A stretch of DNA of 64,000 bases from Cladopsammia gracilis (lineage: Eukaryota; Cnidaria; Anthozoa; Scleractinia; Dendrophylliidae). Shown piece by piece: positions 46,701 through 56,300 of this stretch (the stretch's first letter is position 1; every line of letters starts with the position of its first letter). The notes under the pieces are model-generated. The model was not told the DNA's origin and ran no database searches. It saw only the letters and a program-made list of their open reading frames with translations. Location of the stretch: assembly GCA_022457155.1 (NCBI GenBank), contig JAJGOT010000437.1, positions 513,501 to 577,500 of the forward strand, given 5' to 3'. Both the position numbers and the translations under genes were made by a program.

Positions 46701-48533
46701 AAAAAGTTGCGGATTCAAAAATATCCGGATACGTGTGGACGGGGCCTAAGAATCACACCTTGAAGTTTGGCTTATAATCATTAATCCAACATGGCAGCGG
46801 GATTAGTCAGAGCGAAACTATTGTTGCTTGTACATTCGCTGCATGTTTTGAAGGTTAAAGAAAAGAAAAGGGATATTTACCGTAATTTTGGTTGACAACT
46901 TACCCGACAGCCCACCGACTACTTGTCAACAGATCGCTGACCGCCAACGATCAAAGTTTTATCTGCTATCAGCCGACACTTGTACCTAATACTTGCAGTC
47001 TATGTTACTCGCGAAAACTGTTGGAAGGCATTTTACCTAAGGTCGACAGACGGATTTTTTGGGGATGCTGTTGTTTAAAATCATTTGCAGTTTTTTTTTT
47101 TTTGCAAATAACCGGTGAAAGTTCTTATTTGCAGGGAAAAGAAGATTACCTCCAGCACTGGAATTATGTCACAACTGTTTCTACTGTAGTTTCTGTGCAC
47201 TGGTTGCAAGAAATAGAGACATTTTTCTGATTCTAATTTTCTTATCATTTCAGGTTTTCTCATACTTCTCAATACGTTCTCCAGTCCAGTCCTTTTCGCC
47301 TTTAGCCTTCCTCTCCTCCTGTTTTGGCCTCACATTCCGAACCGACTTCTAGGGATTGGTAACAAAGGTGGACAGCAATCAAGAAAAGGGGAATTCGACT
47401 GGATTGAAGCACCTGACCTGTTGAAAACCCGGATGTTTCGCCTAGTTCTCATGTATCAGATGCTTAATGGCGTCAAGGTAGGGGCGCTTAAACTGAACAA
47501 AGTCTTCAGTTGCGACTAGCGTCGCAGTGTTTTTGCGACACAAATGCACGAAGCATTACCTTGTTGAACGGCCCCATGCATCGAACATTTCTACTGAATA
47601 AGCTTTTTTTATTTAATGAAAGAAGCACATGATAGCAAAACTGATATAAATTTGTGGTCCTCTAATTCTTCAATTGCCGCCACCGCCACTAATCGTTGCT
47701 AGAAGTAGAACTCCGTTCGATTTCATCGCCGTCTTCAGAACAGGGATAAAACTTTGTCCCGAGAAGAAAGATCCCTGTAAATGCATTGCATTATTTAATC
47801 CTGGATAAATTTACTACATGTCGAGTGCTTATTTTATTCTCGGACAAAACTGTTTTTCAAGGATCTACACAGGGTCTCACAAAAGGTGGTAGAATCTAAT
47901 TGTACCGAAGAACAAGAGCAATAGACTACACGGACACAATACCTTAAAAAAAATGAGAATGCAAAGTTATATCCCTTGTGTAGGCTTCTGCGTACCGGTA
48001 CACAAGGGCAGAAAAAAATAAACAACAGACTACATTGGCACAATACAATGTATCTTGAAAGCAAATTTTTTTATGTAGGAATACACCAGGGCAGATCTTC
48101 GGCTTTCATCTAAACGTAGTTAGAATATGATCACACCCATTTAGAAAATAAGCACCTATTATTCCCAGTATAAACTGTCTGAAAATGTATAAACTGGTTG
48201 CGGGTTTTGAAGCACAGGGAAATTGTGGGGTAAAATTAGTATTCACAGCGAGTTAGTGAGGTATCCCATAGGATACGAGCGTTCATTGTCTAACCCTTGC
48301 TTAATTTTCTGTTACAGCTTTTAGCAGCCTGCTGCTCCGCCGCTCTGCACCGGCGTCATCTTATGGTGTGGAAGATTTTCGCGCCACGATTCGTGTTCGA
48401 GGGAATCTCCTTCTTGCTGACTACCGTCATGTTAGCTGCAAGTTTTCTCGCGGTTCTCAGAGTGGATCACGCTTTGCGAAGCTGGTTTAAGAGACTGGAG
48501 GCCTCTGATGAGTGGAAAACAAAGAATAGATAG
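31722..48533 (+). CDS. PIGO: GPI ethanolamine phosphate transferase 3 (PIGO), complete
   Basis: Seven exons join in phase to 1120 aa: 31722-32133, 34155-34512, 37707-37866, 39707-41552, 45877-46023, 47254-47477, 48318-48533. Human PIGO is about 1090 aa. The enzyme transfers phosphoethanolamine to the third mannose of GPI precursors in the ER membrane, forming the link to protein. Residues 5-26 are an N-terminal membrane segment. The lumenal alkaline-phosphatase-like domain shows [10 protein letters not shown] (D76), the nucleophile region PPTTTMQR (about T126-T128), [13 protein letters not shown] (D232, H233, H236) and VMGDHGMT (D274, H275), the metal-ligand set of the family. Exon 4 begins with the conserved [20 protein letters not shown] and continues into many hydrophobic segments that run to the C terminus. 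The last residues are basic (KTKNR). A polyadenylation signal lies at 48771. No frameshift was seen. Confidence 0.96.
32226..33181. mobile_element. TAA-flanked element in PIGO intron 1
   Basis: The ends TGTACCAGTCAATTCCAAGA and its inverted copy (TCTTGGAATTGACTGGTACA) lie between TAA trinucleotides (32223-32225 and 33182-33184), a duplication typical of PIF/Harbinger. Long C and G runs follow each end. The motif GTCAAATGCCCCAC recurs in both flanks in one orientation. At about 32435-32590 is a patch resembling the TIR of the 11221-15482 transposon. Confidence 0.75.
33185..33480. repeat. G-run-rich stretch
   Basis: Several GGGGG-type runs occur (33235-33248, about 33328-33334, 33378-33390, 33413-33417) in about 250 bp. 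Opposing open frames here are low-complexity. It probably is another decayed element; ends not resolved. Confidence 0.4.
33617..33770. mobile_element. Inverted repeat GAAAAAACGTTCTCTGG in PIGO intron 1
   Basis: GTGAAAAAACGTTCTCTGG at 33617 is mirrored by CCCAGAGAACGTTTTTTCGC ending about 33768. The arms are about 27 bp with a loop of about 100 bp. MITE-like. Confidence 0.5.
34728..35030. repeat. 17 bp minisatellite, block 1
   Basis: A tandem array near GGACACCTCTATAATAC, somewhat degenerate, in PIGO intron 2. It continues after an insertion at about 35430. All open frames over it are repeat artefacts. Confidence 0.85.
35031..35428. mobile_element. Insertion separating minisatellite blocks 1 and 2
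   Basis: A non-repeat segment of about 400 bp. It contains TTAATAGGAC near its left and GTCCTATTA near its right end, an inverted pair, and an internal hairpin formed by GATTAAACAAATCGGACTCC and its partner GTCCGATTTTGTTAATCAC. Probably a MITE; the exact ends are uncertain. Confidence 0.5.
35429..35968. repeat. 17 bp minisatellite, block 2
   Basis: About 30 copies of ACACCTCTATAATACGG, more regular than block 1, with common variants in the last bases (TAGGG, TATGG, TACAG, TTTAATAC). A third short block of related units (CTATCATGCGGACACC) is at about 36648-36735. Confidence 0.9.
35969..36647 (-). pseudogene. LINE 3' end (zf-RVT region) inside the minisatellite
   Basis: Read on the minus strand, overlapping frames give a typical non-LTR retrotransposon C terminus: [12 protein letters not shown], then a degraded Cys/His zinc-binding stretch, [10 protein letters not shown], then LENVLFGM, and a basic end before a stop near 36214. 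The 3' side ends in a T-run on the plus strand (35970-35980), i.e. an A-rich tail for the minus-strand element. The two segments are in different frames, so it is a 5'-truncated, broken copy. Minisatellite units border it on both sides, so it landed in the array after the array existed. Confidence 0.7.
37416..37564. mobile_element. Foldback MITE GGGGCCGGATTCAC in PIGO intron 2
   Basis: The left arm (GGGGCCGGATTCACAAAGCC and on through TAAGTTAAGACATATCCTA) is mirrored to GGATTCGTG-type ends at 37564. The arms are about 55 bp, nearly the whole element. Confidence 0.75.
38926..39108. mobile_element. TAA-flanked MITE in PIGO intron 3
   Basis: The ends AGCCTGTTTCACACGTGCGA and the inverted partner (CGCGTGTGAACCAGGCC) lie between TAA trinucleotides. 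The interior repeats GCAAATGCAAACGCAAG in both orientations, including a second internal CACACGTGTGAACCAGGCT end, so it may be a composite of two copies. A 3 bp TAA duplication fits PIF/Harbinger. Confidence 0.7.
39150..39560 (-). pseudogene. LINE C-terminal fragment in PIGO intron 3
   Basis: Minus strand: [27 protein letters not shown], then after a one-base frameshift [18 protein letters not shown] and [13 protein letters not shown]. This is the conserved C-terminal block of reverse transcriptase proteins of CR1/L2/Rex-type LINEs. The 3' side ends in a TTAGGTTAGC-like repetitive tail. 5'-truncated and frameshifted, hence inactive. Confidence 0.75.
41582..41866. mobile_element. MITE family GAGCAG, copy 2
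   Basis: A 285 bp element with TA on both sides (41580-41581, 41867-41868) and ends GAGCAGTTTTCAATTGAGT and its inverted copy. It starts about 30 bp after the end of PIGO exon 4. Compared with copy 1 it is largely in reverse orientation. Confidence 0.85.
41870..42577. other. PIGO intron 4 sequence with a divergent inverted repeat
   Basis: No gene. ACAGTAAAAACCCGCAAGTA at about 42001 is mirrored by GCGGGTTTTTACTGTA at about 42362, with AACAGGTTGTTA and AAGAACCTGTTT inside. This suggests a decayed MITE of about 375 bp. Confidence 0.45.
42751..43214. mobile_element. Insertion with tRNA-like Pol III promoter
   Basis: The inverted ends TTTCGTAAACGGTCGATGCC and GGCATCGACCGTTTACGAAA lie close to the junctions with the host MITE. 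GGTCGATGCCAT is repeated directly next to the left end. The centre has a tRNA-like segment (43041-43110). A duplication of about 9-11 bp would fit a MULE-like or foldback element; the class is uncertain. Confidence 0.65.
43041..43110 (+). ncRNA. tRNA-derived segment with A and B boxes
   Basis: TGGTCTAGTGG at 43050-43060 matches the Pol III A box and GGTTCGATTCT at 43093-43103 matches the B box, 32 bases apart. No convincing acceptor stem or anticodon arm can be folded by eye, so this is more likely a SINE-type head or tRNA pseudogene than a working tRNA gene. Confidence 0.5.
43335..45876. other. PIGO intron 4, repeat-rich
   Basis: No gene. At 44150-44250 there is a strong hairpin (GTGATATCGCCTAA mirrored by TTAGGCGATATCAC, with AGCGCG/GAGCGCTATAAT outside). 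TTTATAATTCAACACATTGA occurs twice in direct orientation (about 44257 and 44445) and inverted at about 45437-45460, suggesting an element of about 1.2 kb with a duplicated left end. GAAGGGTGTG and CACACCCTTC form an inverted pair at 43911-43975. Confidence 0.5.
46203..46307. mobile_element. Hairpin repeat in PIGO intron 5
   Basis: TGGCTCCGAGGCTTAGGGGA followed by ATAAAACAAAAGAAAT is mirrored by ATTTCTTTTGTTTTATTCCC and TTAAGGCTCCAG. The loop is short, about 35 bp. Confidence 0.55.
46555..46746. mobile_element. TAA-flanked MITE GGCCCCGTCCACACG
   Basis: A 192 bp element with near-perfect inverted arms of about 45 bp starting GGCCCCGTCCACACGTATCC, TAA on both sides (46552-46554, 46747-46749), and internal CGTCCACACGTA / TACGTGTGGACG copies. 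A PIF/Harbinger-type duplication is inferred. Confidence 0.85.
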
Positions 48534-48770
48534 TTAATCTACTCGCCAGCCTCCTCTGGACTGTGATAAGCGTAACCTCGCCGTATAGGAACCTTCGCAA
48601 TGCAAACACGCAATGCAATGCAAATTTTGTGGACAGTTCCTTTACAGGAAAGATTTCAATCATTGCATACTGAGCTGTTATTAATCAACAAGAGGAACCA
48701 AATATTTTTAGTTGATGTTGTCAAAATACCTAAGGTGTGAAGTGAAATACCTGGTGTGAAGCGAAACAAG

Positions 48771-48776
48771 AATAAA
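48771..48776 (+). terminator. Polyadenylation signal of PIGO
   Basis: AATAAA lies 238 bp after the PIGO stop and is followed by a T-rich stretch. It is the first canonical signal downstream of the stop. Confidence 0.6.
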
Positions 48777-48779
48777 ATC

Positions 48780-51518
48780 ATATTTTTTTGCATCCTAGAG
48801 AGGTTTTTGCCCCTGTAGTTAAGTCCTTATTCTTTCTTATCATTGTTCTCTCCTTAGATTGCATAAAAACTTAAGACGAGTTTTAAAAATAGCTTATTTA
48901 ATTCCATGTCTGCTGCGCTTGTGCACGTTGACACTGCTAAAGCCGAAAGCTGTAACAATATATAGGGAGGGAGGGTAGCACGTTCCTTGGTGATTATATT
49001 TGAATATTTATTTCATAATGCTCTTTCTGCCATTGCAAGGCGTTATACATGTATGTTTCTTGCCGTTTATGTTAGTTTTTTCTTAGTCCTTATCCACTTC
49101 CGAGTCATATCCAGGAGGGGTATTCTAAACTAAAACCCTTTTTAGTCTTCGGACGGATAACTGGCTCGACTCGGCTGTAGGTCCCCAAGACAGCCGGCAA
49201 ATACGGCAAACACCAAACAATTAAAACAAAAAAGGAAAACCTTGCGGTGAAAACATGAATGTAAAAGAAACTACATAAAACTGACACCAAAAAGCAACAC
49301 AAGGTTTGATTCAAAAAATATTAATCGCCGCAAGTAACTGATCATAAAGTGATACATAATTTTAGGCGACATCTGTACTTGCGTTTAGCTAGATTGCCCT
49401 AAAACGGCGCGAATCTTGATGAACAGATTAGGCCCGCGAGAAAATAGGGGCGTAAATATGCACCTGAGAAATTGCGCGAAGCAAAAAAAAGTAATTTAGG
49501 AAGAATAGGAAAATAGTATTTGCTATTCACCTTCACTAAGTTGAATTAATATTTAACTATTACGTCGTATCAGATCTTAAGATTTTATTGATTATACTCG
49601 TTCTTGGTTATAAAGCTTGGAAATGTTGACCTTAATTTCTAATCCTTGGCTAGTTGAAAGGAAAACTAATTTCTTGTTCACGAATGTTTTTCTCCCGTGC
49701 ATTGTCGGAGCCAAAGATTCCGGCAGCATTAAATTGGAAATTTCTTTATTGAATTCCGGCATTGAAATTTGATATTGATTCTTCTTAACGATTTTTTTGT
49801 TAAACAATCAAAAAGAAGGTCTTATTAAACCAAGAGGCTTGGGAGGTTTGAAATAAAGTACTTTACAGGGAGTTTCATGAGACTATAACGCTTAACCTCT
49901 TTAGCTGTGAAGACGTCAGGAGCCCTAAGCAAGTAATATTCGCCCAAATGGTAAGTCTTTATCAACTGTTTGTGACGATGGTTTTAAGGCTATTTTTGTC
50001 TAAAATAGGGTATAAATACTCTAGTGCAGTGATTTGGAAAACGAATGGTAAAGCTGAGTTGAATTAAGTTGAGAAACGTTTTCGGATTGACGGAAATCTA
50101 GTTCAGCGCAAATTGTCCGAGGACTTGTTTATGTTGGTTGTTGTTGTGTTTCTTCTCTCGATCTCTCTTCCTTTTTTATGAATGAAATGAATACTAACCT
50201 TTATGTCTCTCTTTGGTGATCCTTACGCTGACTGGAGTCATAATTCCCTCTGAGTATGAGTAGTTGTAGTGAAAATGTTTTAATTTTCATTAACCATTAA
50301 CATTAGCTAAAAGTTTCAAGAAGATTTTGTGAAATGTTGAAAAAAAAAGCTGCGTTTTTGGCCTTCTATCGGTCATTCATGCTATTTTATTGAAATATAA
50401 ACGGTTTGTTTTCATTTTACTTTTGAAAGAGACTTTTCCTTGGTAAATTAGCACCGCCGTATTTAAAATGAGAGTTTTTCGAGACAATCTATGACGTACG
50501 ATTACACAAATTGCTGTCAAGACTCCGCTCTCTCCATTTCACATTGCATTGTGTGATTAAATTCAAAATGTATCAGTATAAGTGAAATTCATCTATCTAT
50601 TTTGTTTGAGGAACGGAATGTTACGAATTAATGAATCCATCAGAGGCCAAAGCAATTAATATATGCCTTGTCGCATTGTCAAATTATTTTTATTTAAAGA
50701 TAAATATTTTGTAATTAGGTTTTTGCAATTGGTAAGCGAAATGAATCATCTAATTGATAAATGTGGTATGAATTAGTTGATTAATTTCCTTCGCTTCGCC
50801 GTTCTTATTTTTTTTCCTTTCAATTCAAAAGCGGTCGTTCAAAATTTGATTACGATTCATTTTTTTTTTCCGAATCACCTATGTCACGTCGAATTTAATT
50901 TATAGGAGCGAAGTTTTGAAAGTTCCGAATCTTAGTGCTACAGCAGAAAATGTTATGTTTTCCTTGAACAAACTTACCATTTGTTTCTACAGATCCTGCC
51001 CTTTTTCAACGTTAAACGATATCAATTTCTGTGTTATTTCTACGTTAAGGTTAAGATTACATCTTCAAAAAATATATATTAAGTAACATAACTTTGAATT
51101 CTGTTCAGTTTTTTATAGTTTAGAACTAAAAGGCCATTAAAGAAAAATGAAGCATCCTGGGTATTCAGACAAACATGTTTATAACAGGTTTGGTCCACTG
51201 CATTCGTTTCTAGACCAATTTTTCTACGCAGCGAAACTTCCAAAGCCGTCGTGGTAGACAATACGAAGGCTTCAGATTTGCAAATAAATACTGCTTACGC
51301 CATAATTTCCGCTTAATTTAATGCGCTCGATGGCTAAGAAAAATCACAAAAGTTATTTCCAGTCTCTCCCGCATAATTATTGCCAACAAAATCCGACATC
51401 TTGAAATCTGAAAAAGTTTCTTTATCTTAGTTAATATAAAATGTGCGTTTTTTCAGCAGTATCGATTAATTATTATACCTTTTTGATCCGGCTGTAATCG
51501 CTGAAAACTTAAGAAACT
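48780..51518. other. Intergenic between PIGO and the secreted-protein candidate
   Basis: No confident gene. At about 49906-49954 a stretch ends in a good donor (AAATG|GTAAGT at 49953) and could be a non-coding first exon for the gene whose coding start is at 53359; that is inference. A 71-codon minus-strand frame at 49592-49807 is not supported. Confidence 0.4.
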
Positions 51519-51569
51519 ACGAGGTCCTTCAAGGACCTCGTAATTTCGGGAGCAGAGAGTCTCTGCTCC
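51519..51569. repeat. Two adjacent perfect hairpins
   Basis: An 11 bp-arm palindrome around ACGAGGTCCTT (51519-51541) is followed seven bases later by a 10 bp-arm palindrome GGAGCAGAGA/TCTCTGCTCC (51549-51569). Each has a one-base centre. Together they could form a double stem-loop in DNA or RNA. Confidence 0.6.
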
Positions 51570-52198
51570 AGAAACCACTAAAGAATTTCCTAAACTATAG
51601 TTTTGTAGAAGAATTATCCCAAAAATGTTTCTGCCATTCTTGTGAACAACCTGGAATTACCTTGAAAAGAAGACTATGTTTGGCATATCCTTTTTAATGG
51701 TTTGAGTTCCTTTTTTGTTTGCAGTTTTCCAAATTGCTAAGTTGCGTATTCAATTATATTTGCCTAAGTTGTCATGTAAAATTAAATAGCTAAAAACTAA
51801 TTGGGCAACGTTATAAAATCATTACTTGCAATTAAGTGGGCCGTCGCCATATGTGGTGATGACCCGCTTCATAAAATGGAAGGTTTTTTCTGTCGGTCAC
51901 CTGCATTAAACCTCCGGTTGATACTTTTTCGCGCGGCCAACACAGATTCTAAATTTTATCGCTTACTCTTCAAGGCACTTGAGTGTAAGGGGTCAAGGTT
52001 GGTTATAGTGGATGGTTTCAAGATTTTTGCAATAACAAAAAAACAGCACACGCAGAGAGAAACGACTTTGTTTAGGTAACAACCGCTTCAGGTTAAACTA
52101 ATAAACCATTGAAACAATCATTTTGTAAATGGACTCGTTTCTTTGTTTTTAGTGATTTCATCGCTTTGGAGGAACAACTCGCCTTATTTTAAATTGTG

Positions 52199-52612
52199 CA
52201 ATGCAAAAACGTTTTCCTATCAAAATGATCTGAATTTGGTCAACAAAATGCGTTCCAATTTGCATCATCCAGTTCTATCGCATTTCACACAATGCGTACT
52301 TATGTCACGCTAAGACATGTTTTTTTATTTATCGTTTTCGAAACCAAATTAGCTTTAGTTGAACTTTTACAATGCAAAATGCAAAAAACGTTTTCCTATC
52401 AAAACGATCTAAATTTGGTCAACAAAATGCGTTCCAATTTGTTCTGAGTTTGACAAAACAACGTGTCAATTCATGACAAGCAATAATTTAACCCATTGCA
52501 TCATCCAGTTCTATCTCATTTCACACAATACGTTCTTATGTCACGCTAACACGTTTCTTATTCATCGTTTTCGAAACCAAATTTGCTTCAGTTGAACTTT
52601 TACTTTGACGCC
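52199..52612 (+). repeat. Imperfect tandem duplication, about 180 bp unit
   Basis: The segment starting AATGCAAAAACGTTTTCCTA and running to GCTTTAGTTGAACTTTTAC is repeated directly. The second copy contains about 65 extra bases (around GTTCTGAGTTTGACAAAAC) between CGTTCCAATTTG and CATCATCCAGTTC. Either the first copy lost them or the second gained them. Confidence 0.75.
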
Positions 52613-52698
52613 GAACGGGCTACTTGTCATATCATATGTTATGAGCTTTTGTACGTCTGTGCCTGTATACTGCGAGTTTTGATATTTTAAGATCAAAA

Positions 52699-52845
52699 CT
52701 ACTCCGTAAAAACTGAAATCTTAAATTAAGACGTTTTATCTTACCTGAGCACCAGAACAACTGTTGAGCAGTTACGGCAGCAATTGTTCTGGTGCCCAGA
52801 TAAGACGAAACGTCTTAATTTTAGATTTACGTTTTTACGGAGTAG
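52699..52845. mobile_element. Foldback MITE CTACTCCGTAAAAAC
   Basis: CTACTCCGTAAAAAC and the mirrored GTTTTTACGGAGTAG bound a nearly complete hairpin that includes CTTAAATTAAGACGT and GAGCACCAGAACAA with their partners around a short centre. No clear target duplication. Confidence 0.65.
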
Positions 52846-53358
52846 CAGTATAGAAAAATACCGGTTCGATCAAATTTTGACCTGCTGATTTTCTTGGAAT
52901 ATTTCGAATGGAAATCGTGCATTTACTTACCTCTCCAAACCGTAAGTATACTTAAAACACATAAAAAGCTTGATATCGGGCATTCAGACAACGTTATTGT
53001 TTAAATTTGACTCATCCTCGGTGTAAAAACCCGCCAAACTCACGAGGGACGTAAAAGAAAGAAAACAAATGGTATAAAACAATAGAGTCAACTGGGAATG
53101 CAAGACCACAAAGGTGAAAAACAAAGAAAAAAGTCACAGGTTTTTACACCGAGACAAACCCTCAAATTGACTAAATGTTTATCTCTGCTGTGGTTCGTTT
53201 CATTGTTGTTCTATTTCGATCATCTGACGCATAATCGCATTAATTTGAAGCTTCATGCAATTAAGACTAAAACCACCGAAATTACTATCCTTTTGTAAAC
53301 TTTGCAAAGAAACGTTTAGTTATATATTTGCACTGCTATTTTATTTCCACAGTTGAAC

Positions 53359-56300
53359 ATGAGGTCTGTGTTGCTCACAATCGTAATACTGTTGATCAGC
53401 GTTCATTTTGGTCAACAAGAACTTTCTTGTCCCACTGGTAGGTAAAATAGCTCTAGAAAAATACTTTGTTAACAATACGGCCAGAGAGTTTTACCATTTT
53501 TAATATTTTAAAAGCAATTTAAAATACAATTAGGATTTCTCCAACTGAGAAAAATCACATCTCGACACATGCGAAGATGTCAATTTTATCTTCACTGTGA
53601 AGAGCATGTTTTCCCTTGTTAAATGTGGAACGATCTAAATTGCATCGAAAACATCTTCCGGAATCTTCGTCGAAAATCTTTGGACAGCTTCGGCAATCTT
53701 CCAAAAAATTCGGAAAATGATCGGAAACGTTCCTACAACCTTCGGACGATCTCGCGAGATATCGAGTTGAACACATTAAAAGAGAAATTTCATATCTCCC
53801 TGCACCCATGTGCTATGTTCTATTTAAAATACATTTGTTTTTAAAAAAATGATAATCCAGTTTTGTTAACAGTTGCTATACCGGTACACTTAAAGGGTCA
53901 TTAAATTGTCCTTGTCTTGGTTAATTCATTGTTACATGACATCTAAGGGACGGACCATTAGAAAAGTGATGGGGGGTGTGGGGGATTTTCAGCTTGCACG
54001 AATTTTTTTTTTCGCCCATTGCTTGTGCAGAATTTTTTTTTGCAGGTGGAACCCTGTGCACGAATTTTTTTTTCAGACAAATATTGCTTTGTTTGTCATT
54101 TACCAATTAAAAAAGGTGTAATACTTAAAAACCATTTTTGACCAGTGAATAGATGGTAAATGGCACGCCTACACTGACTCCCTTTGTGGTGTTACGTTTG
54201 CGTCGCATTGGAGCCTTCAGATTTTTCCTCGTACGAGCGTGTCTTTGAGGGATTTGCCCCTTTTGTATTATATTATCGGAGGTTTCTTGTAAATGGTTTT
54301 TAGCAGTGGCTGTTTTTGTATAGAACTCCAGTTGTCTATCACTATTTGTTTGAGATTTTGCACTGCTGGGTGGTACGTAGTGACAAAAGGCAGGGCCGAC
54401 TGTCTAAAGGCGAAAATTGACCCCTGATAGTGACTTCTCTATGACTGTTTTTGGATACCCACGCGCGATAAGGCGTAGTTTGAAGTTAGAGAGGCACTCT
54501 TCAAATGTTGTTTTTGAAGAGTTCGTTCTCAGTAGTCTAATTGCTTCGCCTTTGATAAAACCTATTTTTACGCCTGGAGGATGACAAGAAGTAAAGTGTG
54601 TATATTGAAAGGTTTCAGTCTGTTTGTAGTGTGTCTTGATGTCCAGGATGGATTCGCTTTTAAGCCCCCTTTGAATACAACTGTATCAAGGAAAGTTATT
54701 TTGTTCTCTGATACTTCAGCTGTAAATTTAATGGTAGGGTGGAGTCTATTAGCTTGATCAATAAAGAGTTTGACTTCTTGTATATTGGTGTCCCAAAGGG
54801 AGAAAATGTCGTCAATGTAGCGTTTCCATACTATTGCTTTCGTATTGCTTTGTTTAATTATTCTTGTTTCAATTTCCGCCATGAAAATATTTGCAAAAGA
54901 CACTGCCATTTTTGTTCCCATAGCGGTTCCATGAGTTTGGAGATAATTTTCGCCATTGAACGGAAACGAATTTTCCTTTAGGATTAAAACAAGCATTTCA
55001 TTTAGAAAACGTGAGGGTATCGGAGGTTTGTTGAGTTGTTATTGTGGAAAGTTTCGTATGCTTTGCACACCACTTCTATTCCTTCCTCCTGTGGAATGTT
55101 TGTATACAAGTAGTGACATCCATTGAAACTAAAATTGTATCCTGGCCCATTTTAGTTTTCTCTATTAATTTGATGAAATCGGTTGTATCCTTAATATAGG
55201 ATAGTTGTTGTGAGCGATAGGCTAAGCAGACTATCCAAAAAAGAAGATATTCTCTCCGTAGGGCCTTCACAGCCCGAGATGATGAGCCTGCTGACCGGTT
55301 TAGGTTTGTGGATTTTCGTTAGCGTGTAGAATATTGGTAATCTTGGCGGTTTGGGAGTTTGTAAAAGCCATTTTTTTTCTCATGTCGTCTATGTGCTTGC
55401 CCAGATGTAGCAGAGAGATAAGTTTGTTAACTATCTCTTGTGTGTCTATAACCATGGGTATTTTGAGAGGTTGGTAGTGCTCTCTCATGATTTTTTAGTT
55501 GCACTATGGCCTCGCTTATTTGTCCGTTTTATTCATGAGGACTGTTGTTGTTCCGTTTATCTGCCTTTTTAAGGTTTATGTCAGAGTTTGTTTTCAGTTC
55601 AGTGATGGCTTTGATCTCGCTAACATGACAAGTTATTTTTTGGCTTTGTAATTTTAATCTCAGAGAGTTGTATATACTCTCCAAATAGCTCTCAAGGGCA
55701 ACGGATGGTTGAACCGGTGGAATCCAATTCGATTTGACGTGAAATGAATGCAGTTTTAATATTTTGGCCGTGAAAGATATATTGGAGGCGCATTCGCCTC
55801 GCAAATTGTTCAAAATACCGCAACAGTCCTTGCCTTCAGTTTTAGTTTCGTTTGTCACGGGTGTTGGGATGAATTTGAGTGCCCTTGATAACGCGTTGAC
55901 CTGGCTGTCAGTTAGCCGATGGCTTGAGAAGTTTTAAAGATATTTTTCATTTATCTCCCTTTCTGTGGCTGCCCCCCTTTTTTCATGTTTCTCCTACGCT
56001 TATTGCGTCTTTTGTTCTTAGATAAGAAATCGCTCTTGTGTATACGGCTAGTTCTGCCATTTCGAGGGTCAGAGAACACACTGTTATAAGCTTCAACTGG
56101 TTTATTTTAAATAAAAGTATAGGAAGGCCCCAAGAATGTTTTGAATTTTTGAAACGCCAAGAGCGCTATTTTTAATAGGCTCCTTGGCAGATTTTATATA
56201 TTAAATAACGACCACAATAGGACTTCTCCTTCTGCATGAATTTTTTTTCTTTGCCTTGAACTTTGCACGAATTTTTTTTCCTGGCATTTTCTCTTGCACG

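Noticed and set aside
21468..48533. Functional link between DCP2 and PIGO beyond shared promoter
   Set aside because: One acts in cytoplasmic mRNA decay and the other in the ER lumen; adjacency alone does not support a joint pathway.
49592..49807. 71-codon minus-strand frame followed by AATAAA
   Set aside because: No acceptor, upstream exon or family resemblance; composition does not stand out from intergenic DNA.
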